DNA of 64,000 nt from CAWCQC01 sp963819905 (GTDB taxonomy: Bacteria; Actinomycetota; Thermoleophilia; Gaiellales; Gaiellaceae): NCBI GenBank assembly GCA_963819905.1, contig CAWFXP010000005.1, positions 241,806 to 305,805 of the forward strand. Direction: 5' to 3'. Below are positions 8,524-17,457 of this stretch, piece after piece. Within the stretch, counting starts at the first letter, position 1, and every line of letters begins with the position of its first letter. The translations under genes and the position numbers were made by a program. The notes beneath the pieces are model-generated. The model did no database searches. It was not told the DNA's origin and was given only the letters and a program-made list of their open reading frames with translations.

Positions 8524-9618
8524 CTAGCGGCCTGCGGCCACGGTCTCCGCCGCGACGATGCCGAGCACGAGCGCGGCCGCGAGACCGCTCGAGTAGCCGC
8601 CGGTCGAGAAGCCGCCCGCGTCCGCACCCGCGGCGTGCAGCCCCTCGACCGGCCGGCCGTCGGCGTCCACGACCCGCCCGTGGACGTCGATCGCGAGGCC
8701 GCCGAGAGTCGTCGTGATCCCCGGCGCGACGTGGACTGCGACGTCCTCCCCACGCTGCTCGACCCGGCCTCCTGCCGCCTGCGCCGCCGCGATCATCTCC
8801 GCCACCGTCCGCTCTCGGACGCGGGCCCCCATCGCGCCGGGTGGAACGACGTACCAAGCCCGGGCCCCCGGCCTCGTCGCCGTCCACCGGACGACGTCCA
8901 GCTCGGACCAGGTGACCTGCTCGGGCGGGTAGGTCTCGCCGGACTCCGCCTCGACCCGAGCGTGCGCCGCGTACAGCTGGGCGAGCCGGACGTACTCGTG
9001 CGGCCCGAACCGGGCGGGCGGGGCCGGCATGTTGCGCCCGTAGAACTCGTCCAGGCCGGAGCTCGTGGCGGCGCCCGCGGCGAGGCCGAGCTCGAGGCCG
9101 TCCCCGGTACTCCAGGGGTTCGCCCGCAGAAGCAGCGCGTCGGCCTCGGGCGTCACGAGGCGTTCCACCAGCCGCCGGTCGCCCTGGAAGCCACCGGTGG
9201 CGAGGATCACGGGGCCCGAGCCGGGGAGCTCGCGCAGCGGCTCGTCGAGTCGCAGCTCCCCGCCTGCGCGCGCCAGCGCATCCGTCAGCCCACCCGGATC
9301 GAAGCGGACACCGACCGTGCGGGGGTTCCCGGTCTCTCGTGAGACGACCGGCGCTCCCAGGGCCTCGAGCCAGCTCAGGGCTTCGTCGAGCCGCTCGACG
9401 ATCAGCGCCTGGAGGGCGGGATCGCCGCCCGGGCATTCGTCCCGGAACGCCTCGAGCGACCGGAAGCGCCAGACGACGCCGCTCGAGAGCAGCATCGAGC
9501 CGCCCGGCGGGGAGCCCTTCTCGAAGACGACGGGCCGCAGGCCGAGCTCCTGCGCCCTTGCCGCGGCGGCGAGGCCGGCCATCCCGCCTCCCGCGATGAC
9601 GACGTCGGCCGCGGGCAC
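8524..9618 (-). CDS. FAD-dependent oxidoreductase (fumarate reductase/ketosteroid-dehydrogenase-like)
   Basis: The start is GTG 9618, which gives VPAADVVIAGGGMAGLAAAA, a textbook FAD-binding GxGxxG helix at residues 6-20. The longer frame upstream is a shadow of the neighbouring VOC gene. The 364-residue protein carries the FAD-binding-2 pattern: LATGGFQGD in the middle and GLHAAGADAGGFSTGGYSSG near the C-terminus, which closes the FAD site. Such enzymes reduce or dehydrogenate C=C bonds in organic acids or steroids; the substrate is unknown. It lies 7 bp downstream of the VOC gene on the same strand, so they are probably co-transcribed. Confidence 0.82.
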   Translation of the reverse strand: MPAADVVIAGGGMAGLAAAARAQELGLRPVVFEKGSPPGGSMLLSSGVVWRFRSLEAFRDECPGGDPALQALIVERLDEALSWLEALGAPVVSRETGNPRTVGVRFDPGGLTDALARAGGELRLDEPLRELPGSGPVILATGGFQGDRRLVERLVTPEADALLLRANPWSTGDGLELGLAAGAATSSGLDEFYGRNMPAPPARFGPHEYVRLAQLYAAHARVEAESGETYPPEQVTWSELDVVRWTATRPGARAWYVVPPGAMGARVRERTVAEMIAAAQAAGGRVEQRGEDVAVHVAPGITTTLGGLAIDVHGRVVDADGRPVEGLHAAGADAGGFSTGGYSSGLAAALVLGIVAAETVAAGR

Positions 9619-9625
9619 GGCCGCC

Positions 9626-10309
9626 TCAGGCCAGCGAGAACGACGCCTTGTGCTCGACGTACTCGAGCTTGATGCGCTCGGGCCCCCACACGAAGACGGC
9701 GTACGTGTTCGGGCCGTCGACGACGTCGGCGATCTCGAGACCCAGCTCCCGGGCCTCGGCGAGGTGCTCGTCGGCCGAATCGACGCGCAGGCCGAGATGG
9801 TTGAGCAGCGGGCGCTCCGGCTCCTCCCCGGCGCCGCCGTCGACGAGACGGACCTCCGTCGTTCCGGCCGTGATGCGTTCTCCGTCGACCCCAAAGCCGA
9901 GCTCGCTCAGCCGTTCCCGCGCGGCCAGAGGCTCCCGCACGGAGAGGACGACGTGGTCGATGTCGTAGTCGATCCCACCGTCGCGCTCGACGAGCGCGAG
10001 CCCGAGCCCCTCGGGAGCCTCGAGACGAACCTTGCCATCCGTTCGCTCGAGGCGGTGCCCCTCTGGAAGCGCGGCGACCGCTGCGTCGAGGTCGGCGACG
10101 CCCAGCCCGACCCGCTCGAGCGGCCCGCGCTCCCGCTCCCCCTCGGCGACGAAGAGCGTCAGCTTTCCCCGCCGCGCGTCGGAGCCGACGAGGGTGAAAC
10201 GGTCGGTCCGCTCGATCACGTGCATGCCGACGTGGGCAGTCAGGAACCCGGCCAGCGTGTCGCGATCGCGAACCCAGAGGGCAACGTGGTCGAGCGTCTC
10301 GATCAGCAC
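9626..10309 (-). CDS. VOC (glyoxalase/bleomycin-resistance/dioxygenase) superfamily protein, two-module
   Basis: GTG 10309 gives LIETLDHVALWVRDRDTLAG, the usual first beta-strand and helix of a vicinal-oxygen-chelate module. The 227-residue protein contains two such modules: the first opens with DHVALWVRD, the second with IDHVVLSVREPLAA, and it ends with the paired strand IKLEYVEHKASFSLA. Possible metal ligands are the His of each DHV and Glu in KLEYVEH. The family includes glyoxalases and extradiol dioxygenases; which reaction this one catalyses cannot be read here. The gene pairs with the downstream flavoprotein. Confidence 0.75.
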   Translation of the reverse strand: MLIETLDHVALWVRDRDTLAGFLTAHVGMHVIERTDRFTLVGSDARRGKLTLFVAEGERERGPLERVGLGVADLDAAVAALPEGHRLERTDGKVRLEAPEGLGLALVERDGGIDYDIDHVVLSVREPLAARERLSELGFGVDGERITAGTTEVRLVDGGAGEEPERPLLNHLGLRVDSADEHLAEARELGLEIADVVDGPNTYAVFVWGPERIKLEYVEHKASFSLA

Positions 10310-10463
10310 GCCCCCAGAGTACCCACGTCCGACGACCTGGGAAACCGCAGGAGAGCGCTTCGTACACAAGCCGGTCGTGCTTCCCGCGCCGAGAGGAAGC
10401 GGCGCGAACTACACTTCCCCGCGGCGCAACGGCGCCGCTCCGAGGCGAGGCTGGAGGCACCGC

Positions 10464-11537
10464 GTGAAGTACATGCTGTGGGGAGAACCGACGTCGCAGT
10501 CGTTCGAGCGATTCTCGAGCGCGCTTCGTGAGGCGCTGGTCGAGGCCGGCTTCGACGAGGCGGACGTCGCCACCGAGGCCGACCTCGTCATCAACCAGGT
10601 CGACGTCACCGACCCGAAGCCCTTTCGCCGTCACGCGAGAGGAACGTTCGTCGCCGCGCTGCACGAGATGTCCGAGCGTCCCCAGGACGTTCTCGCCGTC
10701 AACTACCCGCTGATGGTGCGGGCGCTCGCGAACATCGGCCTCGTCTACGTTCCGCAGACCGGCGTCTGGTTCACCACGATGGAGCGCGGGCACTACGGCG
10801 TCGAGGCGTCGAACGGCGACGAGCGCAAGCTCGCCGAGGACGTCGTCGAGAGGCTGCTGCCGCTCGCGACCGCCCGGCTCGTGATCGACAACGAGTTCCG
10901 CACCGACCTCGAGCCGGAGCTCTGGGAAGGAGACGAGGTCACCCAGCAGGTGATCGAGGCGGGCCGGCGTCTCGGCGACCTCGACCTCCTCCCCTCGCCG
11001 TTCCCCATCGAGGACATCCTCGACGAGCGCGAGATCCGCTACGTGAAGCGGCTGTACGGGATCGGCGGGCTCTCCTACGGGAACCTGTCCGCCCGCAAGG
11101 ACGAGCGCCGCTTCTGGATGAGCGCGAGCGGCGTCGACAAGTCGAAGCTCGAAGTGCCCGGACGCGACATCCTGCTCGTCTCCGACTACGACGAGGCGAA
11201 CGGCCGCATGGTGCTGAGCGTGCCGCCCGACGTCGAGCCGCGCCGCGTCTCCGTCGACGCGATCGAGCATTGGATGATCTACCAGGCGCATCCCGACGTC
11301 GGCGCGATCCTCCACGTCCACGCGTGGGTCGGCGGCATCGAGGCGACCGACATCAACTTCCCGTGCGGGACCGAGGAGCTCGCGACGAGCGTCGCGGAGC
11401 TGCTCGCGCGCCAGCCGGATCCCACGCACGCGGTCATCGGCCTGCGCAATCACGGGATCACCGCGACGGGCGAGAGCCTGACCGAGATCCTCGACCGCAT
11501 CGAGCCGAAGATCCTCCGCCAGATCCCGATGTCCTAG
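10464..11537 (+). CDS. Class II aldolase/adducin-family protein with N-terminal extension
   Basis: The start is GTG 10464, preceded by GGAGG at a good distance. The product has 357 residues. Residues 1-170 match no domain I know. Residues 175-357 have the class II aldolase fold: GGLSYGNLSAR (phosphate/substrate loop), FWMSASGVDKSKL, zinc ligands in ILHVHAW and a later His in GLRNHGITATG. Known relatives use Zn to cleave or epimerise sugar phosphates such as fuculose-1-phosphate. The long N-terminal addition is unusual for the class. The methyltransferase gene follows after 6 bp. Confidence 0.75.
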   Translation: MKYMLWGEPTSQSFERFSSALREALVEAGFDEADVATEADLVINQVDVTDPKPFRRHARGTFVAALHEMSERPQDVLAVNYPLMVRALANIGLVYVPQTGVWFTTMERGHYGVEASNGDERKLAEDVVERLLPLATARLVIDNEFRTDLEPELWEGDEVTQQVIEAGRRLGDLDLLPSPFPIEDILDEREIRYVKRLYGIGGLSYGNLSARKDERRFWMSASGVDKSKLEVPGRDILLVSDYDEANGRMVLSVPPDVEPRRVSVDAIEHWMIYQAHPDVGAILHVHAWVGGIEATDINFPCGTEELATSVAELLARQPDPTHAVIGLRNHGITATGESLTEILDRIEPKILRQIPMS

Positions 11538-11543
11538 CGGGCG

Positions 11544-12299
11544 ATGGCCTGCCCGGATTGGGACGCGGCCTCCTACCACCGCGTGTCGGGCCCGATGGAG
11601 GCGATGGGCCTCGCGGTGCTCGAGCGGCTGCCGCTCGAGGGCGACGAGACCGTGCTCGACGCCGGCTGCGGCAGCGGGCGGGTGACGCTGCACCTGGTCG
11701 AGCGGGTGCCCCGGGGACAGGTGATCGCGGTCGACGCCTCCCCGGGAATGGTGAACGAGGCGCGTGCGTACCTCGCCGGCCGGGCGGACGTCCGGCAGGC
11801 CGACCTCCTCGAGCTCGAGCTCGAGGGGCCGGTCGACGCGATCCTCTCGACCGCGACCTTCCACTGGATCCTCGACCACGACCGCCTCTTCGAACGGCTC
11901 TTCGCGGTGCTACGGGCCGGCGGGCGACTCGTCGCCCAGTGCGGCGGTCACGGCAACATCCGCGGCGTGCTCGCGGCAGCCGACGAGGTCGCCGCCGAGC
12001 CGGAGTACGCGCCCGCGTTCTCCGGCTGGACGCGCGCCTCGTACTTCGCGACGGCCGAGGACACGGCCGCGCGCCTGCGACGCACCGGCTTCGAGTCGGT
12101 CGAGTGCGGGCTCGAGCCTCACCCCGTGCGGCCCGAGGATCCGCTCGCCTACCTGACGACCATCGCCCTGCGCGACCACCTGGCCCGCCTGCCGGCCGCC
12201 CGGCGAGGCGCGTTCGCCGAGCGCGTCGTCTCGCTCCTGCCGTCGCCGGCGACGGTCGACTACGTGCGCCTGAACATCGACGCGGCTCGGCCGGCGTGA
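11544..12299 (+). CDS. Class I SAM-dependent methyltransferase (trans-aconitate methyltransferase-like)
   Basis: This 251-residue protein has the SAM-binding motif I VLDAGCGSGRVTLHL at residues 37-51, an acidic residue at the end of beta-2 (VIAVDASPGMV), and TATFHWILDHD in the motif IV position. The last is the feature that makes it resemble trans-aconitate 2-methyltransferase and its many uncharacterised relatives. It starts 6 bp after the aldolase stop and is probably translated from the same mRNA. It ends at a palindromic repeat. The methyl acceptor is unknown. Confidence 0.8.
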   Translation: MACPDWDAASYHRVSGPMEAMGLAVLERLPLEGDETVLDAGCGSGRVTLHLVERVPRGQVIAVDASPGMVNEARAYLAGRADVRQADLLELELEGPVDAILSTATFHWILDHDRLFERLFAVLRAGGRLVAQCGGHGNIRGVLAAADEVAAEPEYAPAFSGWTRASYFATAEDTAARLRRTGFESVECGLEPHPVRPEDPLAYLTTIALRDHLARLPAARRGAFAERVVSLLPSPATVDYVRLNIDAARPA

Positions 12300-12418
12300 G
12301 GGCCGGTCAGGACCGGCCCCTACACGAACATCGACGCTCTGCGGCCCCTGTAGCGGGCGGGTCCTGACCCGCCCGCTCCCACGACCCGCCGACGAGCGGT
12401 CAGGACCGGCCCCTACAG
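12300..12418. repeat. Cluster of three GC-rich palindromic repeat units
   Basis: Unit 1 (12300-12325) contains GGGCCGGTCAGGACCGGCCC followed by CTACA. Unit 2 (12354-12380) is a diverged palindrome, GGGCGGGTCCTGACCCGCCC. Unit 3 (12396-12418) repeats GGTCAGGACCGGCCCCTACA. They fill the whole gap between two convergent genes, and the last unit supplies the TAG stop of the epimerase. Each can form a strong hairpin without a U-run. They belong to the same family as the units at 16.3-16.5 kb. Confidence 0.85.
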
Positions 12419-13354
12419 ATATTGGGACGCCGTGGCGGCAATCGACTCGTCGAGCGGCCGCGTCCTGAACCCGAGCTCGCGGATCGCCTTCCCGGGGTCG
12501 AAGAACCACCAGTCCGAGGCGGCGGCGACCTCCTCCGGCCTCACCGGCCAGGGCACGACGCGCGCCGCCGCGAGGGCGGCCTTTCGCGGGAGAACGGCTT
12601 GGCGACGCCGGACGCCCGTCACCTCTCCCACCCTCCGGTAGAAGGCCTCGTGACTCAGGTTGCCGTCCGGCGAGGTGAGGATGGTGCGCTCGCCTGCCCT
12701 TCCCTCGTCGGCCAGTGCGACCAGCCCCTGCGCCACGTCCCGGGCGTCGACGTACGACAGGCCGCCCGCGACGACGAACCGCAAGGTCCCCTGCAGGTAG
12801 CGCTGCACGGGCCACGTGTTCACGCGGTAGACGTCGCCGGGGCCGAGCAGGAACCCGGGGTTCGCGACGACGGCGTCGACGCCCCCGGCAGCGGCGTCGA
12901 GGACCAGCTGCTCGCCCTGCCGCTTCGTGAGCGAGTAGAGCGAGCGGTCGGCGCGCGCAGGATACGGGTGGCCCTCGTCCGCCCTGAGAGCGGGGCCGTC
13001 GACCGGGCCGACGGTAGCGACGGTCGAGACGTGCACGAGCCTGGTGCCCGGCTCGAGTGCCGCGAGCACGTTGCGGACACCGTCGACGTTCGCCCGCTCG
13101 AGCGCCGCTCGCTGCGAGGCCCGGTAGCCGACGATCCCCGCGAGGTGGAAGACCAGGCGGCTGCCGGTCGCCGCCCTGCGAACGGCCTCGACGTCGGCGA
13201 TGTCGCCGCGTGCGACCTCGACGCCGTACGGCAGCAGGGACGCAGCGTCCGTGCCTTCGCGGACGAGCGCTCGCAGCGCACCGCCCCGCTCGGCCAGCAA
13301 CGGGACGAGATGCCGGCCGAGGAAGCCGGTGGCGCCGGTGACGAGAGTCGTCAC
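12413..13354 (-). CDS. NAD(P)-dependent epimerase/dehydratase family protein (extended SDR)
   Basis: The start is GTG 13354, which overlaps the stop of the upstream GNAT gene by 4 bp (GTGA). The 313-residue product opens with the Rossmann motif TTLVTGATGFLGRHLV, has the active-site YxxxK as YSLTK near residue 145, and contains STVATVG with the catalytic Ser/Thr. It resembles dihydroflavonol-4-reductase-like or 3-beta-HSD-like epimerases acting on sterol, flavonoid-like or sugar substrates; the substrate is not known. Its stop codon lies inside palindromic repeat unit 3, so the natural C-terminus may have been trimmed or altered by the repeat. Confidence 0.85.
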   Translation of the reverse strand: MTTLVTGATGFLGRHLVPLLAERGGALRALVREGTDAASLLPYGVEVARGDIADVEAVRRAATGSRLVFHLAGIVGYRASQRAALERANVDGVRNVLAALEPGTRLVHVSTVATVGPVDGPALRADEGHPYPARADRSLYSLTKRQGEQLVLDAAAGGVDAVVANPGFLLGPGDVYRVNTWPVQRYLQGTLRFVVAGGLSYVDARDVAQGLVALADEGRAGERTILTSPDGNLSHEAFYRRVGEVTGVRRRQAVLPRKAALAAARVVPWPVRPEEVAAASDWWFFDPGKAIRELGFRTRPLDESIAATASQYL

Positions 13355-14280
13355 CCCGTTTCCGGCATGAACGTCGGAACGTTCACGCCCCGGAACGGCT
13401 GATGCTCGCCGCGGATCTGATGGACGTGCAGCTCGTTGTTCCGACCGCCCCAGGCGTACAGCTCGCGGACGAGCTCGGCCCGATCGACCGGAACCAGGCA
13501 GAGGACGGTGCGGCCCCGGAACCGCTCGAGCTCGGCTGCGACGAGCGCGAGCGCTCCTGCTTCGGTCCGCGCCGCTCCCGGTCCCAGCTCGCCGAACAGC
13601 GGATGACCGACCGAGGCCAGGAAGCCGTCGAGCGACCCGTCCGGCCGCTCGAGCACGGAGACGTGCCAGAAGCCCTCGCGATTCTCGATGAAGTACGCGT
13701 AGTCCTTGGTCCGGCTGATCCCTGAGAGCTCCAGCTCGAGCTCGGCCATCGCGTCGACGTCGCCCGGCTCGGCCGGCCGCACGCGGTCGCTCCCGTCCGG
13801 CAACCGTCCGAGGCCATCCTCGGGAACCGTCAGCAGCAGGTCCTGGTAGGTGAGCCTCGGCACGCACCCCGCCTTCGTGTAGAGCGAGAACGACTCGAGG
13901 TTCATCGCGCTCGAGACGAGCCGGAGCGGCTTCTCGCGCTCGTCCGCGAACGCGGAGACGAGCTCGACGATCTGCTTGCCGATACCCTGGCCGAAGTAGA
14001 TCGGGTGGACGCTCATGATTCCGAGCGAAACGTGCGTCTCCCGCTCTCGGTAGAAGCACGAGCCCGTCAGCCGCCCCGTTTCCTCGCTCTCGGCGACGAC
14101 GCAGCAGCCGGGATCGAGCGCCTCGTACACCTGACAGAAGAGCCGCGTCGCCGCCGGCCCGCCGGCGAAGAGCGGTGGTCTCCCGTTGGCGACCGACCAG
14201 TAGTTGAGCGAGACGTAGACGAGGTCCGCGACCTCGGCCCAGTCGTCCTCGCGCATGGCTCTGAGAGCGACCCCGGTCAC
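13351..14280 (-). CDS. GNAT-family N-acetyltransferase
   Basis: The start is taken as GTG 14280, which has GAGGAAAGG upstream and gives VTGVALRAMREDDW, the usual first strand of a GNAT. The 309-residue product has acetyl-CoA motif A in SVHPIYFGQGIGKQIVE, with the GQGIGK pyrophosphate loop near residue 105. A second, weaker acetyltransferase-like half follows (VRPAEPGDVDAMAELE onward), so this may be a tandem GNAT. The acceptor is unknown. It is translationally coupled to the epimerase by a 4-bp overlap. Confidence 0.75.
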   Translation of the reverse strand: MTGVALRAMREDDWAEVADLVYVSLNYWSVANGRPPLFAGGPAATRLFCQVYEALDPGCCVVAESEETGRLTGSCFYRERETHVSLGIMSVHPIYFGQGIGKQIVELVSAFADEREKPLRLVSSAMNLESFSLYTKAGCVPRLTYQDLLLTVPEDGLGRLPDGSDRVRPAEPGDVDAMAELELELSGISRTKDYAYFIENREGFWHVSVLERPDGSLDGFLASVGHPLFGELGPGAARTEAGALALVAAELERFRGRTVLCLVPVDRAELVRELYAWGGRNNELHVHQIRGEHQPFRGVNVPTFMPETG

Positions 14281-14446
14281 CCGCGCCCCTTTCCTCGAAC
14301 GGCTGCGAATCATACGGCGCACCGGCGCCGTGACGAGAAAGTTGCGCTCGACGCAACGACCGATGTACCGTACGGGCTGACGGGGCGGAGGGTGTTGCGG
14401 CGACCCTCCTCCCCGCACTCATCCGGGGTCTCGAAAAGGAGGCGTG

Positions 14447-14767
14447 GTGGCCGCGCCGGTTCGCGTCGGGGGGCTCGACGCGGAAGAGGCGGAAGACCTC
14501 GTGCAGGCGCTCGCTGCACGGGGGTTGATCGGCCATCCGATCGAGGCGGGGAAGGCCTGGGACGTCGAGGTTCGCGAGACGCACGAGGAGACGGAACGCC
14601 TCTTCGAGGACGTGCGCGCCTCGCTCGAGGTCTGGCTCGACGAGCACGGCCGTCGCTCGGCCCGGGTGATCGTCGAGGGCGAGCTTCATACGATCGAGGC
14701 GCGCCCCGGCCTCGGCGCTGCGCTGCGGAGGCGTGTTCGCGGCGCCCCACGATCGCGACCGCGCTGA
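14447..14767 (+). CDS. Small conserved-looking protein of unknown function
   Basis: This 106-residue soluble protein is rich in Glu, Arg and Ala. Two GTG codons in tandem (14444 and 14447) follow AAAGGAGG; the second gives the better though short spacing. The sequence alternates helix and strand (DAEEAEDLVQALAARGLIGH, then WDVEVRETHEET, then SARVIVEGELHTIEA). I recognise no family. It lies upstream of the malate synthase gene on the same strand with a 24-bp gap, so co-transcription is possible. Confidence 0.6.
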   Translation: MAAPVRVGGLDAEEAEDLVQALAARGLIGHPIEAGKAWDVEVRETHEETERLFEDVRASLEVWLDEHGRRSARVIVEGELHTIEARPGLGAALRRRVRGAPRSRPR

Positions 14768-16099
14768 ACGCCCGCACCGTAGGATCCGGCGATGCCCGAG
14801 ATCCTTTCCCCCGGCGCGAGGGAGTTCGTCAGCGAGCTCCACCGCGAGTTCGCGCCTCGTCGCCGCGAGCTGCTCGAGGCGAGGAGCGAGCGCCAGGGAC
14901 GGCTCGCCGCCGGCGAGCTGCCGGACTTCCTCGCCGAGACCGAGACCGTCCGGAGCGGGGAGTGGCGCGTGTCAGCGGCGCCTGCCGACCTCCAGGACCG
15001 CCGCTGCGAGATCACCGGCCCGGTCGACCGGAAGATGATGATCAACGCGCTGAACTCGGGCGCCCGGGTGTTCATGGCCGACTTCGAGGACGCCAACTCG
15101 CCGACCTGGCAGAACGTGGTCGAGGGGCAGGAGAACTGCCATGACGCGATCCGCCGGACGATCGCGCTCGACCAGGGTGAGAAGTCCTACCGGCTGAACG
15201 AGGAGATCGCCGAGCTGCTCGTCCGGCCGCGCGGCTGGCACCTCGTCGAGAAGCACTTCGAGGTCGACGGCGAGCCCGTCTCGGCTTCGCTCTTCGACTT
15301 CGGCCTCTACCTGTACTGGAACGGCCGGGAGCTGCTCGAGCGCGGGAAGGGGCCCTGGTTCTACCTGCCGAAGCTCGAGTCGCACCTCGAGGCGCGCCTC
15401 TGGAACGACGTCTTCTGCTCAGCCCAGGACCGGCTCGGGATCCCGCAGGGCTCGGTCAAGGCGACGGTGCTGATCGAGACCATCCTGGCCGCCTTCGAGA
15501 TGGAGGAGATCCTCTACGAGCTGCGCGACCACTCGGCCGGGCTGAACGCCGGGCGCTGGGACTACATCTTCAGCGTCATCAAGAAGTTCCGTGACCGGCC
15601 CGACATGGTGCTCCCCGACCGCGTGCAGGTCACGATGGCGGTGCCGTTCATGCGTGCGTACACCGAGCTGCTGGTGAAGACCTGCCACCGGCGCGGCGCC
15701 CACGCGATCGGCGGCATGGCGGCGTTCATCCCCTCCCGCCGCGACGCGGAGGTGAACGAGATGGCGCTGGCGAAGGTACGGGAGGACAAGGTGCGCGAGG
15801 CAGGCGACGGCTTCGACGGCACCTGGGTCGCCCACCCGGACCTCGTGCCCGTTGCAACGGCGATCTTCGACGAGTTCCTGGGCGAGCGCCCGAACCAGGT
15901 CGGGCGGCTGCGCAAGGAGGTCGAGGTGTCCGCGGCCGACCTCCTGAACGTCGCGGCGACGCCGGGCGAGGTGACCGAGGCCGGCCTCCGGACGAACGTC
16001 GACGTCGGGATCCGCTACCTCGAGTCCTGGCTGCGAGGCGTCGGCGCCGCGGCGATCCACAACCTGATGGAGGACGCCGCCACCGCGGAGATCTCCCGC

Positions 16100-17416
<1,317 letters not shown>

Positions 17417-17457
17417 CGATCAAGCCTACCCCGCCGTCCCGGTAGTCTCCAAGAGGG

